From Aptenodytes patagonicus (taxonomy: Eukaryota > Chordata > Aves > Sphenisciformes > Spheniscidae), in NCBI RefSeq assembly GCF_965638725.1, contig NC_134956.1:22751047-22815046 (forward strand): a stretch of 64,000 nt of DNA, read 5' to 3'. The notes below the pieces were generated by a model that was not told the DNA's origin, searched no databases, and saw only the letters and a list, made by a program, of their open reading frames with translations. Position numbers and translations under genes: made by a program. This document shows positions 35,555 through 61,330 of this stretch, one piece after another (the first letter of the stretch is position 1; each line of letters opens with the position of its first letter).

Positions 35555-38500
35555 AATTGAATAATAGTAGAGAACTGTTTGTGCCCTGTTCTAAGTGTAA
35601 CTGAGACACCAGTAAATAATTCCCTCAGTGTTGTCGCAGCCAATATAGCATTTGTCATATTTAAGATCTTCAGACAGCACGGTTCTCCTGTTACTAATTC
35701 GTAATTTTTGCAAGGAGAAGTTTAATTTTGTAGTAATGTAAAAGGTTATTTGCCAAATTCCACAGTCTCTACCTCTTTTTATTGTATTTTAATGATAAAT
35801 ATTTAACTACTTTATCTTGACTCCGGGCATTAGAGGTGATAACAAGATTTTTCTCATTCTGACTTTGCTACATCTAAAAGGAAAAAAACCACCAACCGAA
35901 AAAAGGTGTTTCTATCCTCTAGATAAAATCATGGGGGTTTTTTTGTGCCTAGGAGCGTGATGAAGTGTCTAGAAGTAATGAGCTCTAAATCTTTTTGTAG
36001 TTAAAGCTAGATACCCGATTGAAATACTCACTCCAGCAGTTCCCAAACAGTCTTACTGTGTAAAACAAGTCTGTTTTCTTAAAAGATTTTTGTTTTCCAT
36101 AATTCCAGAATCAATTTTAGATTAAAAGGATGACTTAGCTGAGTCAGCATCATGAACTTCTTCTCTCTTCAGTGGTTTTTCAGTAACTTGTTTATCACCA
36201 AGTAACTAAATCCATAGAAAACCGGCCAAGGGTTCTACAGTATGTTTTCAGCTTCGTGTGTGAAACATGCTATTCATGTTAATAGTAGAAGGGAAGGGAG
36301 ATCCAGGTTCCCTGCCTTTCCCCCCGCCGTGTCTGGTAGCTGACTCGGGCTTTCTTTCCTTTTTCTTTCCCAGTGATGCACAAGCAGAATTGAGGTGATG
36401 GTGTGAGTTTGCCTAAACAGAGTGAACCTGAGCAAAGTCCTGTGGCTCTGTCACCTTCGGAGTGCTAACGCTCTCGAGAAAGCGCCGGTTTGCCTTCAGT
36501 ATTTCTCCCCGCACCTTTTCCCCTAACTCACAGCAGTCAGACCCAGAGGCATTCACCTCCTCTCTGATTTGCAGGCATTCTGTTTAACTCAGTAGGATTA
36601 TTTTGGGAAGAAGTCTTAACGTCCCTACTGCTGTCAGGCCAGGATCTTCCCTGTGTTGTTTCTGTGGTAATTAGCCTTAGAGTTCTTCCATCTGAACAGA
36701 TCCACATTAAAAATGCACTCTGCATTCAGTTCAAAAGGAACTTCTAAACAATTTGACCCTTCAAAATTAATAAAGAAATACATCGATAACATTTTGGAAA
36801 ATATGAGAAGGGGGTTGACTGTTAGTTAAAACTCATGGGGGAAGGGAACCGAGACAAGGAGAGAGTTGTTGGCGTGTAGTACCGAATAACTCATAGCGGG
36901 CTCAGTGAAGAGTTCGTAGTCTGTTTGGACGGTAGCCGTCAAGTAGTGCTGTGGAAGACGGGTTTTTGAAGCGGTGCTGTTCCTGGCTGCTCTTAATGAA
37001 CATGTCTTACCGTCCCTGGCTTTTTTTGGTGTGCTTTTAAAAACACAAAAAAGTAGCTCTAACTGAGAGCATTTCTTGCGTGTATAAATTTTATTGCAGG
37101 TTTAAGTTTTCCTACAAAACCATGGTAACTAATAAAATGGCTTGGATTTCATTTTCCTCGGATATCATTTTGCAACAGTAGATGGCAGTAATACCAGAGC
37201 AGTGCCACAGAAAATCAGCATTTTATGCCTTCATATAGTTAACTTTCCAGCTGCTTTTTTTTTTTTTTCCTAGGAAGTCAGTTACTTTAAAGAAATTATT
37301 CTGAAGGTACTTAGGAACTTCGGGAAGACAGCAAGGGAACAAAAAAAGTGCTGTTTTTCTCTGCTAATAAGGCAAATCTCCTAAGAACATGGTGGTGGTT
37401 GATTTGATTATGTAATTACATTGAAGCCTCCTTGTGCAATTTATTGAACTACTAAAATCTTTGGAGGGAGACAAGTATAAAATTTAGTACTATAGTAGAC
37501 TCTTGTAAGGAACAGCCCACAAAACTGCATCTTTTAAGGCAACTTCTGTGGAGGTGGTAAAATATTAGCAACTACGCTTTATGTTACCCAAAATTGTTGT
37601 CAGGGTCGAAGTCCACTTGGAGGGAGGATTCTTAAGGACACGAGCTTGAAACCTTTACAATCTCCAGCGCTTGTGAAAAACAGCACAAACCGATTACTCT
37701 GAGAGCATCTTAATTCAACAGTCCTGCCGTGAATTCAGCGTAGTTCGCACATTTGCACAAATAGCTCATTTAAAAATCGTACTAGGCTTGAGGTTTCCTG
37801 TTGGTCTGTCGAGCATCTCTGCTTTACTATATTTCAAAGACATTAAACCCTATTAAAAATGAAACTGCCTTAAATCATAACCATAGCATATTTTAAGCAA
37901 GCAGTACCAGCTTGACCTCTGGAAAAGTGGTGTTTTGAATAAATGCTGGAGTACGAGCTATTTAAATATCAAATTGGGAGATGAGAGATGAAGCAGTTTG
38001 ATACTTACATGGTCAAGAGAAGTACTCTTCTCCAATGGATTGCTTGGCTAATTAAGCAATATTCGCAATGTGTTGTAATTAAAGTCACACATCAGAAAAC
38101 CCCGCGTGGCTTTGCTGGTTGGTAGCTGTTCCCGGCTCCCCAGCGTGACAGCCCTTGCCAAAACCGGCTGCCAGTATTGATGTTCAGTCCATCCCTCCTC
38201 GGGTTTGTTGGAAAAAGAGTAAGAGACTAACGCTTCCCCTATGCCCACTTGTCCTTGGGGGGGACGTATCCCCAAAGTTTGCAAAGAATAATGAAACAAA
38301 TTCTTTTTTCCTGTGGGGGAAGCTAATTTTCATTCAAATTGGAGCCCGGAGCAGCCGGACGGGAACGCAGCCCCTCTCTGCAGAGCAAAGCATCCCCGGG
38401 AGCCCAGAGCCCCTGTGGATTTGGGGGGGTCTCAGGCGCCGTCCCTCTGCACTCCTCACCTGCTCCCCGCCCGCGCTCATCGCTGCCCGGGGAGGGAACC

Positions 38501-38880
38501 GCGTGTGAAGGGCAAAATGGTGAACAGCACAAACTGCTTTCCTTTCCAGATGGCTTCGGAGGATTAATGAAGGTTTTTACTATTCTCCCAAGATGTAACG
38601 ATCTGTAAAAATGATTAAAAGGCCAGACTGGCTTGGGTGCATTTTAAGGGGACAGGGCACGGCTAATTCTCCCTGCAGAGCCCATAAACCTCGGGCCTGA
38701 AGCAAAGAGAAGAGAAGGAAAATAACTACAAGTGCCCCAAGACTTCTGCACGGCGAGGAGGGAGGCGGAGGAGCTTCAACGGCCCCTTCGGAGGCCGCGC
38801 CGTGGAGGGCAGTGCCCGAGCATCCCTCCTGCCACCGGCACGGCCCCGCTGCGCTGCCTTACGGCCTTCGCTGGGAGGTG
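35555..38880. other. TRNT1 3' UTR and intergenic DNA
   Basis: Unremarkable AT-rich DNA follows the TRNT1 stop, with the two AATAAA signals noted. A short GC-rich, CpG-containing patch lies at about 38750-38880. No coding exon is evident. Confidence 0.45.
36769..36774 (+). terminator. Candidate TRNT1 polyadenylation signal
   Basis: This is the first canonical AATAAA I find after the TRNT1 stop, about 1.2 kb downstream. A second is at 37131-37136. Neither is confirmed by transcript data. Confidence 0.35.
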
Positions 38881-38889
38881 AGATTTATA

Positions 38890-39600
38890 TTTTTTTATAC
38901 ACCCCCCCCAACCTATGTATAATCTATCTATCAATGGCTCCTAAACTTAATATAAACAAATAAATAAATAAACCAACCACGATATATATTATAATAAATA
39001 ATATATATAAAGGTGTGCATATTATATATTATAAATATATAATATATAATAGAATAATAAATATGTAATAATATAAAAAATATATACCATATAAATGTAT
39101 ACATATTACAGATTTATTATAATATATATTTTCTATATATATACATTAAATGTTTAGGAGCCATAGATTTATATATCTAAAAATACATGTTCTCTATTAT
39201 ATTTTTTTAATCGTTATATATTTTTATTATTGATTATTATTCTACATATTTATAATATTTATTTCACTATATTATTTATTATATATTTATTTATAGATAT
39301 AAAAATAAAGTTTAGGAGCCATAGATAGAATGATAGATCATATATATACACCTATATGTGTGTGTGTGTGTGTGTACAGTGGGGGTGTGTCTATACATCT
39401 CTAGGCACACCCCCACTGTACCCTGTGTATGTGTGTGCGCACACCTACATATACATACAAATCCATGTATATATACATACAGGAAAAAATATATATAATA
39501 AGAAATATATACTATATTTTAATTAAAAAATATATAAAGTTTAGGAGCCATAGATAGATGGATAGCTCATATGTCTGTGTGTGGAGAGAGAGAGAGATAT
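38890..39600. repeat. AT-rich microsatellite block with a dispersed motif
   Basis: The block is mostly TATA, AATA and ATT runs. A motif GTTTAGGAGCCATAGAT occurs three times directly (39152, 39310, 39539) and once in reverse complement (38922-38949, ending AGGAGCCAT...). A TG run lies at 39356-39375. Confidence 0.85.
39374..39421. repeat. Perfect 16-bp inverted repeat with 16-nt loop
   Basis: The arms GTACAGTGGGGGTGTG (39374-39389) and its exact complement (39406-39421) flank a 16-nt loop, at the end of a TG run. Confidence 0.9.
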
Positions 39601-39608
39601 CTATATGT

Positions 39609-39687
39609 GGTGTTGGGTTGACGGTTGGACTCGATGATCTTAGAGGTCTTTTCCAACCTCAATGATTCTATGATTCTATGATTCTAT
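39609..39687 (+). mobile_element. CR1 LINE 3' tail fragment
   Basis: About 79 bp matches the very 3' end of the CR1 copies at 34010 and 51402: GGTGTTGGGTTGACGGTTGG, then TTCCAACCTCAATG and three ATTCTATG-type units. It is inserted at the edge of the AT-rich block. Confidence 0.92.
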
Positions 39688-40109
39688 ATCTAGATATCGG
39701 TATCTCACTTCCACCAAGCCACGCTCACGCATACGAAGCAGCGGGAGGCTGCCCTCCCCGCGTGGGCTGTCGTCCCCAGGGCGCGAGGGTTCGTCGTGGC
39801 GCTGGTGTGTGCTGGCTAACAGGGCTTATCTGGAACTAACAACGCAGAAAAAAGCGATCAAGGCAACCACGGTCGCTTGTGGAGGGAAGATAAGGTGCCT
39901 GCGCTGGTATTTACATAGGGAAGATTGGTTTTAAAAATAAAAACAAATTCAGTTTGACATCCCGACCTAGTCCTGCTGCACACGAGCTGGCAGAGACCTG
40001 CTCTGAAAGCTGAACGCTCCCGTATAAAAAGGGTGTAGAAGATGTAACGTAATGATGACTAATATCGTTATGGCTTGACATACGGACACCGGATCAGGCA
40101 CCGCATCCT

Positions 40110-40310
40110 CTCATCCCGCTTCTCGATTCACTCGGGCAGCGCAGGGGCGGGCAGGGGACGGGGACCCCGGGCTGCCGCAGGCAGGGGCAGGCAGAGGGGC
40201 CCAGAGGCCGGGGCAGGAGGTGCCGCTGCGGGGCTGGAGCTGCGGCCGGGCGGCGAAGGAGCCCAAAGGGGACCTGTGAGGGCGGGCGCGAGGTGTGGAG
40301 CATGCACAGG
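40110..40310. other. Short GC-rich CpG patch
   Basis: A GC-rich stretch with many GGGG runs sits immediately before the TG-rich block. A similar patch at about 41045-41180 follows that block. No exon is recognisable in either. Confidence 0.5.
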
Positions 40311-41040
40311 TATATGTAGATGTGCATATATTGAGGAGAGGTGTGGATGTGTATGTAGCTATGGGGGGCTGTATGGGGGGGGTGTATGAGGGGAGACACA
40401 CACGTATATATATATATAGGCATGTGTGTATACACACACACACAAACATACGCACATGGAGGGTGTAGTATGGGGGGGTGTCTATAGATGTATCTGCATG
40501 TACATGTAGATGTGTATGTATACATATAGGTGTGTATGAATGGGGGTGTGTGCGTAGTGTACCTAGATATGTGTCTGTGTGTCTATATATCTGCATATGT
40601 GTGCGTGTGTGTATATATATATGGGGATGGGTGGCTATGCAGGCGTGTATCTGTGTCTGTGTGTGTATATGTGTGTGTATATATATATATATCATTGGGT
40701 GTCAATAGATGCACGTAGATATAAATTTCTCTGTGTGGAGAGAGAGAGGAGGATGTACATCTATGTATACATGTATGTATAGATTGTGTATACATGGGGG
40801 TTGTATAGAGGTATGTGTGTGTTTATGTAGATATGTATGTACATATATACAGGTGTGTGTATATATAGGTGCTGTGTATCTATAAGTATATGTATGTATA
40901 CATAGATGTGTATGTATATATGGCATGCATATGCATATACACACACACAGAGGGGTGTGAGTATAGAGCTGTGTGTATCTATACATAGAGGGGTGTGTGT
41001 ATGTATAGATACGTGGGTGTAGAGGGTGGGTGTGTATATA
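40311..41040. repeat. Long TG/TA-rich imperfect microsatellite
   Basis: About 730 bp is dominated by GTGTGTATGTATA-type units on the plus strand, with scattered GGGG runs. The alternating purine-pyrimidine makes it prone to Z-DNA. ORFs on both strands encode Cys/Val/Tyr or Thr/His/Ile simple sequence and are artefacts. Confidence 0.9.
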
Positions 41041-41180
41041 GGTAGGAGCAGCTGGCGTTTCGCAGGCGGTCCCTGGCCCTGCCCTGCCCGTTCCTGGGGC
41101 GCAGGCAGCAGGAGGGGAGCCTGCCGTGACAGCCCGCTCCTGCTCCGCCGGGAGAGCAGCCTTCCCGACGGGCAGCTGCT

Positions 41181-42123
41181 GTCCCTGTACTGGCCTGCTT
41201 GCTCTGCTTCTCCCTCCTTTGTGTTTACTCTTGGCTAGTCGTTTTGTCAATGAAAATAAAATAAAATAAATCAATCTCACGTGGCCCTTGAACAACCTCA
41301 GCACTTGGGACGCTTTTCATCACACAGCCATGCAAGCACTCCGAAGACACAAAGGTCTTAAAATACAGAGGAAAGGGAAAGCCCACGGTACACTGCAGAA
41401 CTTCAGGGAGAGCAAAAAACTCTGCCCTAGGAACAAATCCTGCATCAGGAATGCAGTCTGCGTGGAAAAACAACATCTGCAAACGAGGCAGGTACCTGGG
41501 AAATCCCTGCGAGGTTTCCTCTGGAGCAAAGAAAGGCCAAAGCGCTGGCTAAGCCACCTCACGTGTGTCTGCTTTGAAAATACTGGAAAAACAAGAAAAA
41601 CAGGGAGTTTACTCAAAAATTAAATTGTTTAGCAAGTCAACTAAGAACTGCTTGGCAGCAGGCAGGTGGGCTTCCATGCTGGTCTATGTAACTACCATGT
41701 TTGGGATAGACACGCGTTACCATCATCCCTTCCCAAAACACCTCTGGGAGCTTCTGAACATGCTGTGACCACCCTCCGAAAGATAAAATAGACGACACGG
41801 TCTCAGCTATGAGGTAGCAAGCAGGACATTTTTGGAAACTGTCATATAGGAAAAATGAAGTTGTGTTTTGAGCCCCAAAGCAGGATTAAGCTCATTTCAT
41901 ACACAGAATTTAAGCAAATTAGATTTTGGCACCATGAGTTAAGCTAAAACTGTATCTATCTTGCTGCTTCCTTGATAACCCAGCCCGGAGAACATTCTCC
42001 TAATAAAATGGGTGAATAAACCAGATCACTGGGACGCATTTCTGGTGCTGCTGGTTGAACCACAACGGGACAGTCCTGCAAGAGCTGTCAGCTCTGTGGA
42101 TATAACCTGTAAATCTAAACTTC
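41181..42123. other. Intergenic, no recognised feature
   Basis: Ordinary composition, with no exon, RNA gene or repeat I can name. Confidence 0.45.
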
Positions 42124-42128
42124 CCTTC

Positions 42129-42491
42129 TGTCCTGATTTCGGCAGGGATAGAGTTAATTTCCTTCCTAGTAGCTGGTACAGTGCTGTGGTTTGGATTTAG
42201 GAGGAGAACAAAGTTGATAACGCACCGATGTTTTAGTTGTTGCTGAGCAGTGCTTGCACTAGCCAAGGACTTTTCAGCTTCCCATGCTCTACCGACTGAG
42301 AAGGCTGGAGGTGCACAAGAAGCTGGGAGGGGGCACAGCCAAACTGGCCAAAGGGACATTCCATACCATGGGACGTCATGCTCAGTACATTAAACTGGGG
42401 AAAGCTGGCCGGGGGGCCACTGCTCGGGGACTGGCTGGGCATCGGTCAGCAGGTGGTGAGCAATTGTACTGTGCATCACTTGCTTTGTGTA

Positions 42492-42535
<44 letters not shown>

Positions 42536-42720
42536 ATGATTATTATTGTTGTTGTTGTTGTTATTATTATTTTATTTTGATTATTAAACTGTTTTTATCT
42601 CAACCCACAAGTTTTTCTCACTTCTACTCTTCCAATTCTCTCCCCCATCCCACCGGGGCAGGGAGGAGTGAGCGAGCGGCTGCGTGGTGCTCAGTTGCTG
42701 CCCGAGGTTAAACCACGACA
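42129..42720. mobile_element. Solo LTR of an endogenous retrovirus, probably ERV-L class
   Basis: The 592-bp element begins TGTCCTGATT and ends CCACGACA, so it has the TG...CA ends of an LTR. It is flanked by a perfect 5-bp target duplication, CCTTC, at 42124-42128 and 42721-42725. Five bases is typical of class III (ERV-L-like) elements. There is no internal gag, pol or env sequence, so this is a solo LTR left by recombination between two LTRs. It contains an ATT/GTT microsatellite at 42490-42575 and an ATTAAA at 42583-42588 on the plus strand. The sequence feels like a common bird LTR, but I cannot name the family with certainty. Confidence 0.9.
42490..42575. repeat. (ATT)n and (GTT)n microsatellite inside the solo LTR
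   Basis: About fifteen ATT units are followed by a short interruption, five GTT units and more ATT. It accounts for a poly-Tyr-like ORF over this region. Confidence 0.95.
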
Positions 42721-42725
42721 CCTTC

Positions 42726-45700
42726 TTTCCTGGTTGAACTGTCCTCGGCACAGACCTTAGGACGGTGTGTGATTAAAGCGACAGGCTTGGGGCAATCCTA
42801 GGTTTCAGCAGATGTTTATGCAGCTTAAAATTCTTTCCACCAGCACCTCCTGACCCCCCTCGCTGCCGGCCTCACCCCAGCACCCTCTGCTTCACCGCTC
42901 ACACCCACCTCTTCCTCCCTCACTCGGGGTGCTTTTGCCAAGCCTGTCTGCAAAGCCTCCGACTAGTTTTCCTCAAAGTGCCTCCAGACGCATCTTCTCC
43001 GTACTTTCACTACCTAACCCCCCCCCCTCACGTATTTACCTACGCATTTCTCTTCGTGGGAGAAACTGGAGATAAAGGGGGCGCTGGAAAAACCATCAGG
43101 ACTCTCAGACCTTGGGAAGTCAATATGGAGGGAAATAATTTGGGACTGAAGCTAAGAATTACTCCTCAGGTGAACTAAAGCAAGTAAGCGCACAGATGAG
43201 AGAGAGAGAAAATTGTTTGAGATGAAGGACTTAATGTTTCATTTTGATTATCCATTGGAATGACAACCTACGCTCTCTCCATGTCATTTCTTACCTTCTC
43301 TGCACATTCTTTGCAGCTGAAACTCCCTTTACTGAACATGTTACTTTTTGAAGCTAACCGGTTTAAAACACAATGTAAACCCAAACATTTTCTTTCTTCC
43401 CATCCCAACAATCAGCAAAAAAAGATCAGTTTTGAAACAAGTTGAATTTTATTCTTTGCAAATGTTTGCAAGCAACAAGATTTTTCTGAAAAGTTGTCTC
43501 AAAAGGCAGACAGAGGAAGAGTTAAAGCGGAGAACGTGCTGCCCTTTCCGCAGCTTTTACAAAGCAATTAAACAAAGGTGAAAAAACAATGAGAGGACCA
43601 AAATGAATTGCAGCACATACAAAAATAGCATTATTAAAAACAAACGGTAGAGTATTTGAACATGTTTTAGACCGTGTGCAAGTGTCCTATGTGATTCTAC
43701 CTATTCATCAAAACTAAACTAAAATATAAGAAAACTTGCAATATTACAGGCTCCGATTGTATGACGTCTTTATGCTATTGCAACGACAGCTTGAAAATGA
43801 GCGGTTCTATGCTACACATACGCCAATCCAGCCGAGACCTGCTGCTGTGCAGGGCAGTCCCTCTTCTGTCCCTACAAGACGCCTGTTCGTCCCTCCTGCC
43901 TCCGTCAGACCCGACACCGGCGCTGCGACTGCCTAATTCCTAGAGCTCACTAAGAAGGACAGAGATTACGGTGGGAGAGAAGAGAAAAATGATCCCTTTT
44001 GGCAGCAGCCAGCAAGTCAATATTGGATTAATTAACGCATGAAGCTACGTGCCAACCAGTCAATGTAGTAAATGTAGGAAATTACCATAAAATGTGATTT
44101 CCTTTGTACTTAGCTCTCAAAAACATTGTCAGTAATAACTTTCCACAATCCCAATCCAGTAGTTTTTCTCTCCAAAAAGGAGAAAAGCAGCATAGAAAAT
44201 ATTAACCAATGTATAGAACCATCCACGAGTCCACATCCACCCTGCACGTCACATGCTGTACGTTCTGAGCATTCTTGCAGGTGCAGCACTGTAACGGCCA
44301 GCTTCACCACGGCAGGATTCATCTTCTTCGTGGCAACCTGAATCGCACTTGTTTTCAACCTGGAAAGTGTCATGGACTTTGCAACGGCAAACATTACACA
44401 GCAGGTCAGGCAGATGGAACATCATCAACAATAAAATTAAATTAGTGCTAAATTTACTCCTGACTTATCTCACTTGATTATATTAGTTTACATTTGACTA
44501 TATACACACAATACCAAAAATATGCCTATTTTGTATTCAAACATTGCCAACATAATGCCATTTTTAGTTGAGGCAATCCAAAAGACTCGGCCAAAAAAAC
44601 CCAAAGACCTTATGAAGTTCAGCGATAGCTGAGAAAATAATTTTGAAAACCTCACTCACCATACCCTCAGTGAATGCTTAAATCGAATGGCAGCAGAAGG
44701 TACTTCAAAGCACCCTCAAACTTCTTGCCACCACCAAGCCCTACTGAGCGTAATGGGAACAATGGATAGTAGTTATCGTTGAGGGAAAAAATAAAGCAGG
44801 CCTACAGCTAAGCAGTGTGTGCGTCTCTGTGCACGCATGTGCGTGTCGTGTGTACGTGTGTGTGTGCATGTGCATGGCGTGAGGGGAAAGCTAAGTATGG
44901 TTTCAGTGGTTATCCAAGTACAGAGGTTTCACAGTCTCACTCTCACACTAGTGCTTATCATTTCAGCCTTTTGAAAGCTTATTATAGAAACGTAATCAAA
45001 ATACAGAATGTTTTCTTGAAGAAAATGAGCCATCATTCACCCTCTATTTGTTCAGAATTATATTCAAAGAAGTATTGCTTTTCACAGTTCACTGGCGAGT
45101 CAGAGCACTGCACACAAAATTAAATACGGTATTACAGATGTCTACGGAGAGAACAAAAGTTACGCAGAAGCACAGAGGTAGAAGGCTTCGAAGAACTAAA
45201 CCTGAGTTACACAATCATTAGTTTCTACACACCCAGCGTAACAAACTACCCCAGCAGCCTTTCAGCATCGAGCATCTTGTCACATCTGGGTGTCTCCTCA
45301 GCTGCGCTGCAAGAGGTCCCACACTACCATTAAATCAGCTACTTGTCTTGTAGAGAGGTCTGACGTCGCCTTGCACTGAAGTCATCTGTCCATGCTACGT
45401 GTGTTTGACGTAGGGGCGCGAGTGAGAACGAGCAAGTAATGGCTGATGTCTTAAACCTTCAGTAGTTTTGTGTCCTTATATTTAACAATGCAAGTTCTCA
45501 AAGATTTACTGTGAAGAAATAAAGAGTGAATGATAAAGCTTCAAAAGAAAAAAAAAGTGTGTGTACACATACTGAAGAAATCTTCAGTTTCCATCACCAA
45601 AGTGCATTCTAAAGGGAAAAAAAAAACTTTTTATTTTTTAATAAATTTATTTATTAATCAGCAGCAAAAGCTGCCCTATTTTGGCACCCGATTTCTGTAG

Positions 45701-46445
45701 CATAGACAGCACTTCAGACCAAAAAAACCCCAAACCAAACCAAAAAAAAGCACTGCCTTTTATTTCTGTTTTATTTAGAAACTGTTGCTGTTTGTAAGGT
45801 AAGGGTGATAATGTGAAATTTTACTTTATGATATGAAAGTGTAAAAGAAAAAAAAATTAGAGATGTTGCCTCTCCCTTGTCCAAATACGTACTACTGAAA
45901 AATCTCCATAGTTAGGTGTTTTAGCCAGTACTTCACAGAACCCTGGGCATGTAGGCTGGTAAACTAATCTTCACAGAAATAATTTTGAAAAGTAAATATA
46001 AGCACATTTGACAGTAAGTGACAATCTATTTGATGTATATTTTGCATAAATAGTTTAAAATTTAAGACTTCTAAAGTCAAAGGTTCTAAATGTGTCAGAC
46101 AACGTCTAAGGACCGGAGCCTTCACCCGGGTTCCTTCCAGAGGGCAGCCTGTAACGCAGCCGGGGGGGCTGTGGGTAGCAGGCAGCTCTGCCTTCTGCCC
46201 CTTACAGCACTGCCACCGACACGACCAACACAGGCCCAGGCAGAAGAGAACTTCGGCCTTGTAACTCTCCGTGATGGTTATTCAGCAAATATCCGAGAAA
46301 CAGCGCGAGCATAAAATGCAAAGTATTCCACGTAGTTAGAAACAGGGATTCTCAGCAAAAACACTTTGAAGTATATTATGGAAAATATTCCGCAGCAAGT
46401 AACTGGTATCTACCATCGTACATATATTGCATAAATTATACTCTG
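42726..46445. other. CRBN 3' flank and intergenic DNA
   Basis: Mostly AT-rich DNA. A TG-rich simple stretch lies at 44815-44875 and A-rich runs near 45545 and 45625. A short Cys-rich minus-strand ORF at 44249-44431 is noted under rejected items. No gene is supported. Confidence 0.45.
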
Positions 46446-46451
46446 TTTATT
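46446..46451 (-). terminator. Candidate CRBN polyadenylation signal
   Basis: AATAAA on the minus strand, about 380 bases after the CRBN stop. Others occur near 45640-45655, so the choice is tentative. Confidence 0.35.
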
Positions 46452-46830
46452 TGTCATTTTAGTTTCCCCCCACCTTCTTTCACTGCAAGTTGATAGCAGT
46501 AAACATTTTCTGAAATTATACAAGGAAGGAGAAAGTTCAGTCTCAAGTCTGCCCAGAGCGCTCAGATCGATTTCTTGGCGTCTCATGCCGCCTCCTCTCC
46601 CCAGCTGTCATCTGAAAGATTCAACCTGCAGCTCTCAGTGTGTCTGAAACAACGGTAATGTGGATACACGCCAAACCCCAATGTAGTGAGCCTGCTTGTT
46701 CGGTTGGTTTTTGTGTGCGGGTGTGGGTTCTTGGGTTTTTTTAAGTTTAAGTAAGCATCAGAAGCAGAACTGAGCAGATGCGTTTAAGAGACAGACTACT
46801 GCCAGTTCACCTCCAAAGCAGGTTACTAGA

Positions 46831-61330
<14,500 letters not shown>

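Noticed and set aside
40075-41304. Several overlapping ORFs up to 200 codons on both strands
   Set aside because: They translate TG/TA simple sequence into Cys/Val/Tyr or Thr/His/Ile runs. Both strands are open for the same reason, and no domain is present.
42284-42580. 98-codon ORF with a poly-Tyr end
   Set aside because: It lies in the solo LTR and the Tyr run is the ATT microsatellite.
44249-44431. Cys-rich 60-codon minus-strand ORF (LLCNVCRCKV...)
   Set aside because: It looks domain-like, but I cannot match it to a family, see no splice context, and the overlapping frame is equally open.
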